16,007 nucleotides of DNA from Lachnoclostridium sp. UBA3262 (GTDB lineage: Bacteria; Bacillota; Clostridia; Lachnospirales; Lachnospiraceae). Made by a program: the position numbers and the translations under genes. The stretch lies in the NCBI GenBank assembly GCA_002362575.1, contig DEUM01000033.1, positions 1 through 16,007 on the forward strand, in the 5' to 3' direction. Position 1 is the stretch's first letter. Each line of letters opens with the position of its first letter. This document shows, in pieces, positions 15,144 to 16,007 of this stretch. The notes beneath the pieces were generated by a model that was not told where the DNA came from, searched no databases, and saw nothing but the letters and a program-made list of their open reading frames with translations.

Positions 15144-15821
15144 TTATTCGTTTCTTTCATCTCGTATAATTTTTCCATCCTTCAACTCAATAATACGGTC
15201 TGTCCTTTTCGCATCCTCAAGGTTGTGCGTTACGAGTATAACCGTTTTTCCCTCGTCAGACAACTCTCGCAACAAATCCATTACAAGCCTTCCATTATAA
15301 AAATCAAGATTTCCACATGGTTCATCTGCCAGTATCACAGTCGGGTTATTTGTAATCGCTCTGGCAATGCATACCCTCTGCTTTTCACCGCCAGATAATT
15401 TCCCCACGCGTACCTTTTCCTTTCCTTCTAACCCCACCTTTTCAAGAAGTCTATGTATCTTTTCGTTCCTCTCCTTTTTCGGACACTTACCAATCATCAA
15501 CGCAATCTCAATATTTTGGTATACGGTATACCGTTCCTCAAGATAAAACTCCTGAAAAACAAAACCAATATGACGGCTGCGGTAATCTGCCAGCTGGTTA
15601 TCCGTATACTCATATAACGCATGTCCCTCTGCCAGTACCTCTCCATCCGTCGGTTTCTGTAATCCACCCAAAATACTCAATAGTGTCGTTTTTCCACTAC
15701 CTGAACGCCCAATAATAGCTGTAAATGTTCCCGGCTCAAACGCCAGACTAACATCATTGACAGCATAAAAAGAATTTTCCCCTTCCTTGTATTCCATTTT
15801 TATATGATTTGCCTGAAGCAT
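15144..15821 (-). CDS. ABC transporter ATP-binding protein, LolD/MacB-like
   Basis: Cytoplasmic ATPase subunit of the LolD/MacB/BceA-type ABC family (used with FtsX-like permeases for lipoprotein, peptide or antimicrobial export). Walker A GRSGSGKT (38-45), Q-loop Gln90 (FVFQEFYLEERYTVYQNI, a typical family stretch), signature LSGGEKQR (142-149), Walker B ILADEP (163-168) with catalytic Glu167, D-loop GNLD and switch His199 (VTHN) are all intact. At 225 residues it is full length. The start ATG 15821 lies 1 bp after the stop codon of the upstream frame, suggesting translational coupling. A permease is not visible downstream, where only a 52-residue hydrophobic protein follows; it may lie upstream beyond the window. 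The substrate cannot be predicted. Confidence 0.93.
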   Translation of the reverse strand: MLQANHIKMEYKEGENSFYAVNDVSLAFEPGTFTAIIGRSGSGKTTLLSILGGLQKPTDGEVLAEGHALYEYTDNQLADYRSRHIGFVFQEFYLEERYTVYQNIEIALMIGKCPKKERNEKIHRLLEKVGLEGKEKVRVGKLSGGEKQRVCIARAITNNPTVILADEPCGNLDFYNGRLVMDLLRELSDEGKTVILVTHNLEDAKRTDRIIELKDGKIIRDERNE

Positions 15822-15822
15822 A

Positions 15823-16007
15823 CTACCTGCCCCTCCCCTTTTGATAAATAATCGGTATCATCTCGCTTTGGTTTAATGTAATCGTTTTCTCCCTTGACTT
15901 ATATATAAAAAGATAACATATATCAACAATAAATCCAAGATTATAATAATACAAATTTCTCTCCCTGAAAATTATAATTCTGTTCACTATAAGCCAGCTC
16001 AAAAGGA
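15823..16007 (-). CDS. 3' end of an unidentified, probably membrane-associated protein
   Basis: An open frame enters from the right edge and ends at TAG 15825-15823, one base before the ABC ATPase start codon. The visible 60 residues are rich in Ile, Leu, Tyr and Phe (LLSWLIVNRIIIF, then YNLGFIVDICYLFIY) and end in a charged tail with QSEMIPIIYQKGRGR. It is AT-rich and could be the C-terminus of the transporter's permease or another cassette protein. I do not recognise the family. The stop/start arrangement is the main support; it could also be a chance open stretch. Confidence 0.4.
   Translation of the reverse strand, partial: LLSWLIVNRIIIFRERNLYYYNLGFIVDICYLFIYKSREKTITLNQSEMIPIIYQKGRGR

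Noticed and set aside
14871..15398. Plus-strand open frame of about 175 codons
   Set aside because: It lies opposite the pfl promoter, the small protein and the conserved ABC ATPase, has no ribosome binding site and shows no recognisable domain.

Overview
The window looks like chromosomal DNA of an anaerobic Gram-positive bacterium of the class Clostridia, most likely the family Lachnospiraceae. The evidence is the gene order hprK-glk-murB-rapZ-whiA-(HPr-like)-dnaE, the pflB/pflA pair, an Nbp35-like Mrp ATPase, a DUF6273 membrane protein and strong AGGAGG-type ribosome binding sites. The family assignment is inferred from gene content, not from a marker phylogeny. I saw no tRNA, rRNA, CRISPR array, transposase or prophage gene.

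Left half (1-8504), all minus strand. A carbon-control and cell-envelope operon starts at an extended -10 promoter at 8476-8504. It reads HPr kinase/phosphorylase (hprK), ROK glucokinase, murB, rapZ, whiA and a small HPr-like protein, and ends at an intrinsic terminator at 3457-3487. The HPr-like protein lacks the phosphorylatable His15 but keeps the serine that HprK modifies, so it resembles Crh. The operon therefore appears to carry both the kinase and a candidate regulatory substrate. The yvcK/mgfK gene that often sits between rapZ and whiA is absent; those two genes overlap by 22 bp. The DNA polymerase III alpha subunit (dnaE) follows and leaves the window just short of its C-terminus.

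Middle (8505-10140). A divergent plus-strand pair has its own promoter: an Mrp/Nbp35-type Fe-S carrier ATPase and thiamine pyrophosphokinase (thiN). It converges on a minus-strand bicistron (10141-11709) of a GreA-family transcript-cleavage factor preceded by a single-pass membrane protein with a DUF6273-like outer domain.

Right part (11770-16007), all minus strand. pflB and pflA encode pyruvate formate-lyase and its radical-SAM activase. Between a perfect TTGACA-17-TATAAT promoter and pflB lies what I read as a ZTP (pfl-motif) riboswitch: P1, P2, pseudoknot and the 3' CCGUCUGGGC element are all present. A terminator hairpin uses the same 3' bases. This would couple formate production to one-carbon and purine status, because ZTP accumulates when 10-formyl-THF is short. 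Upstream is an AT-rich ABC cassette: a LolD/MacB-type ATPase, a 52-residue hydrophobic protein not usually called by gene finders, and the 3' end of another membrane-type reading frame cut by the window edge.

The best candidates for a second look are the ZTP riboswitch/terminator at pflB, the His-less Crh-like protein in an hprK operon, the RapZ with Arg in place of the Walker A Lys, and the small membrane protein beside the ABC ATPase.
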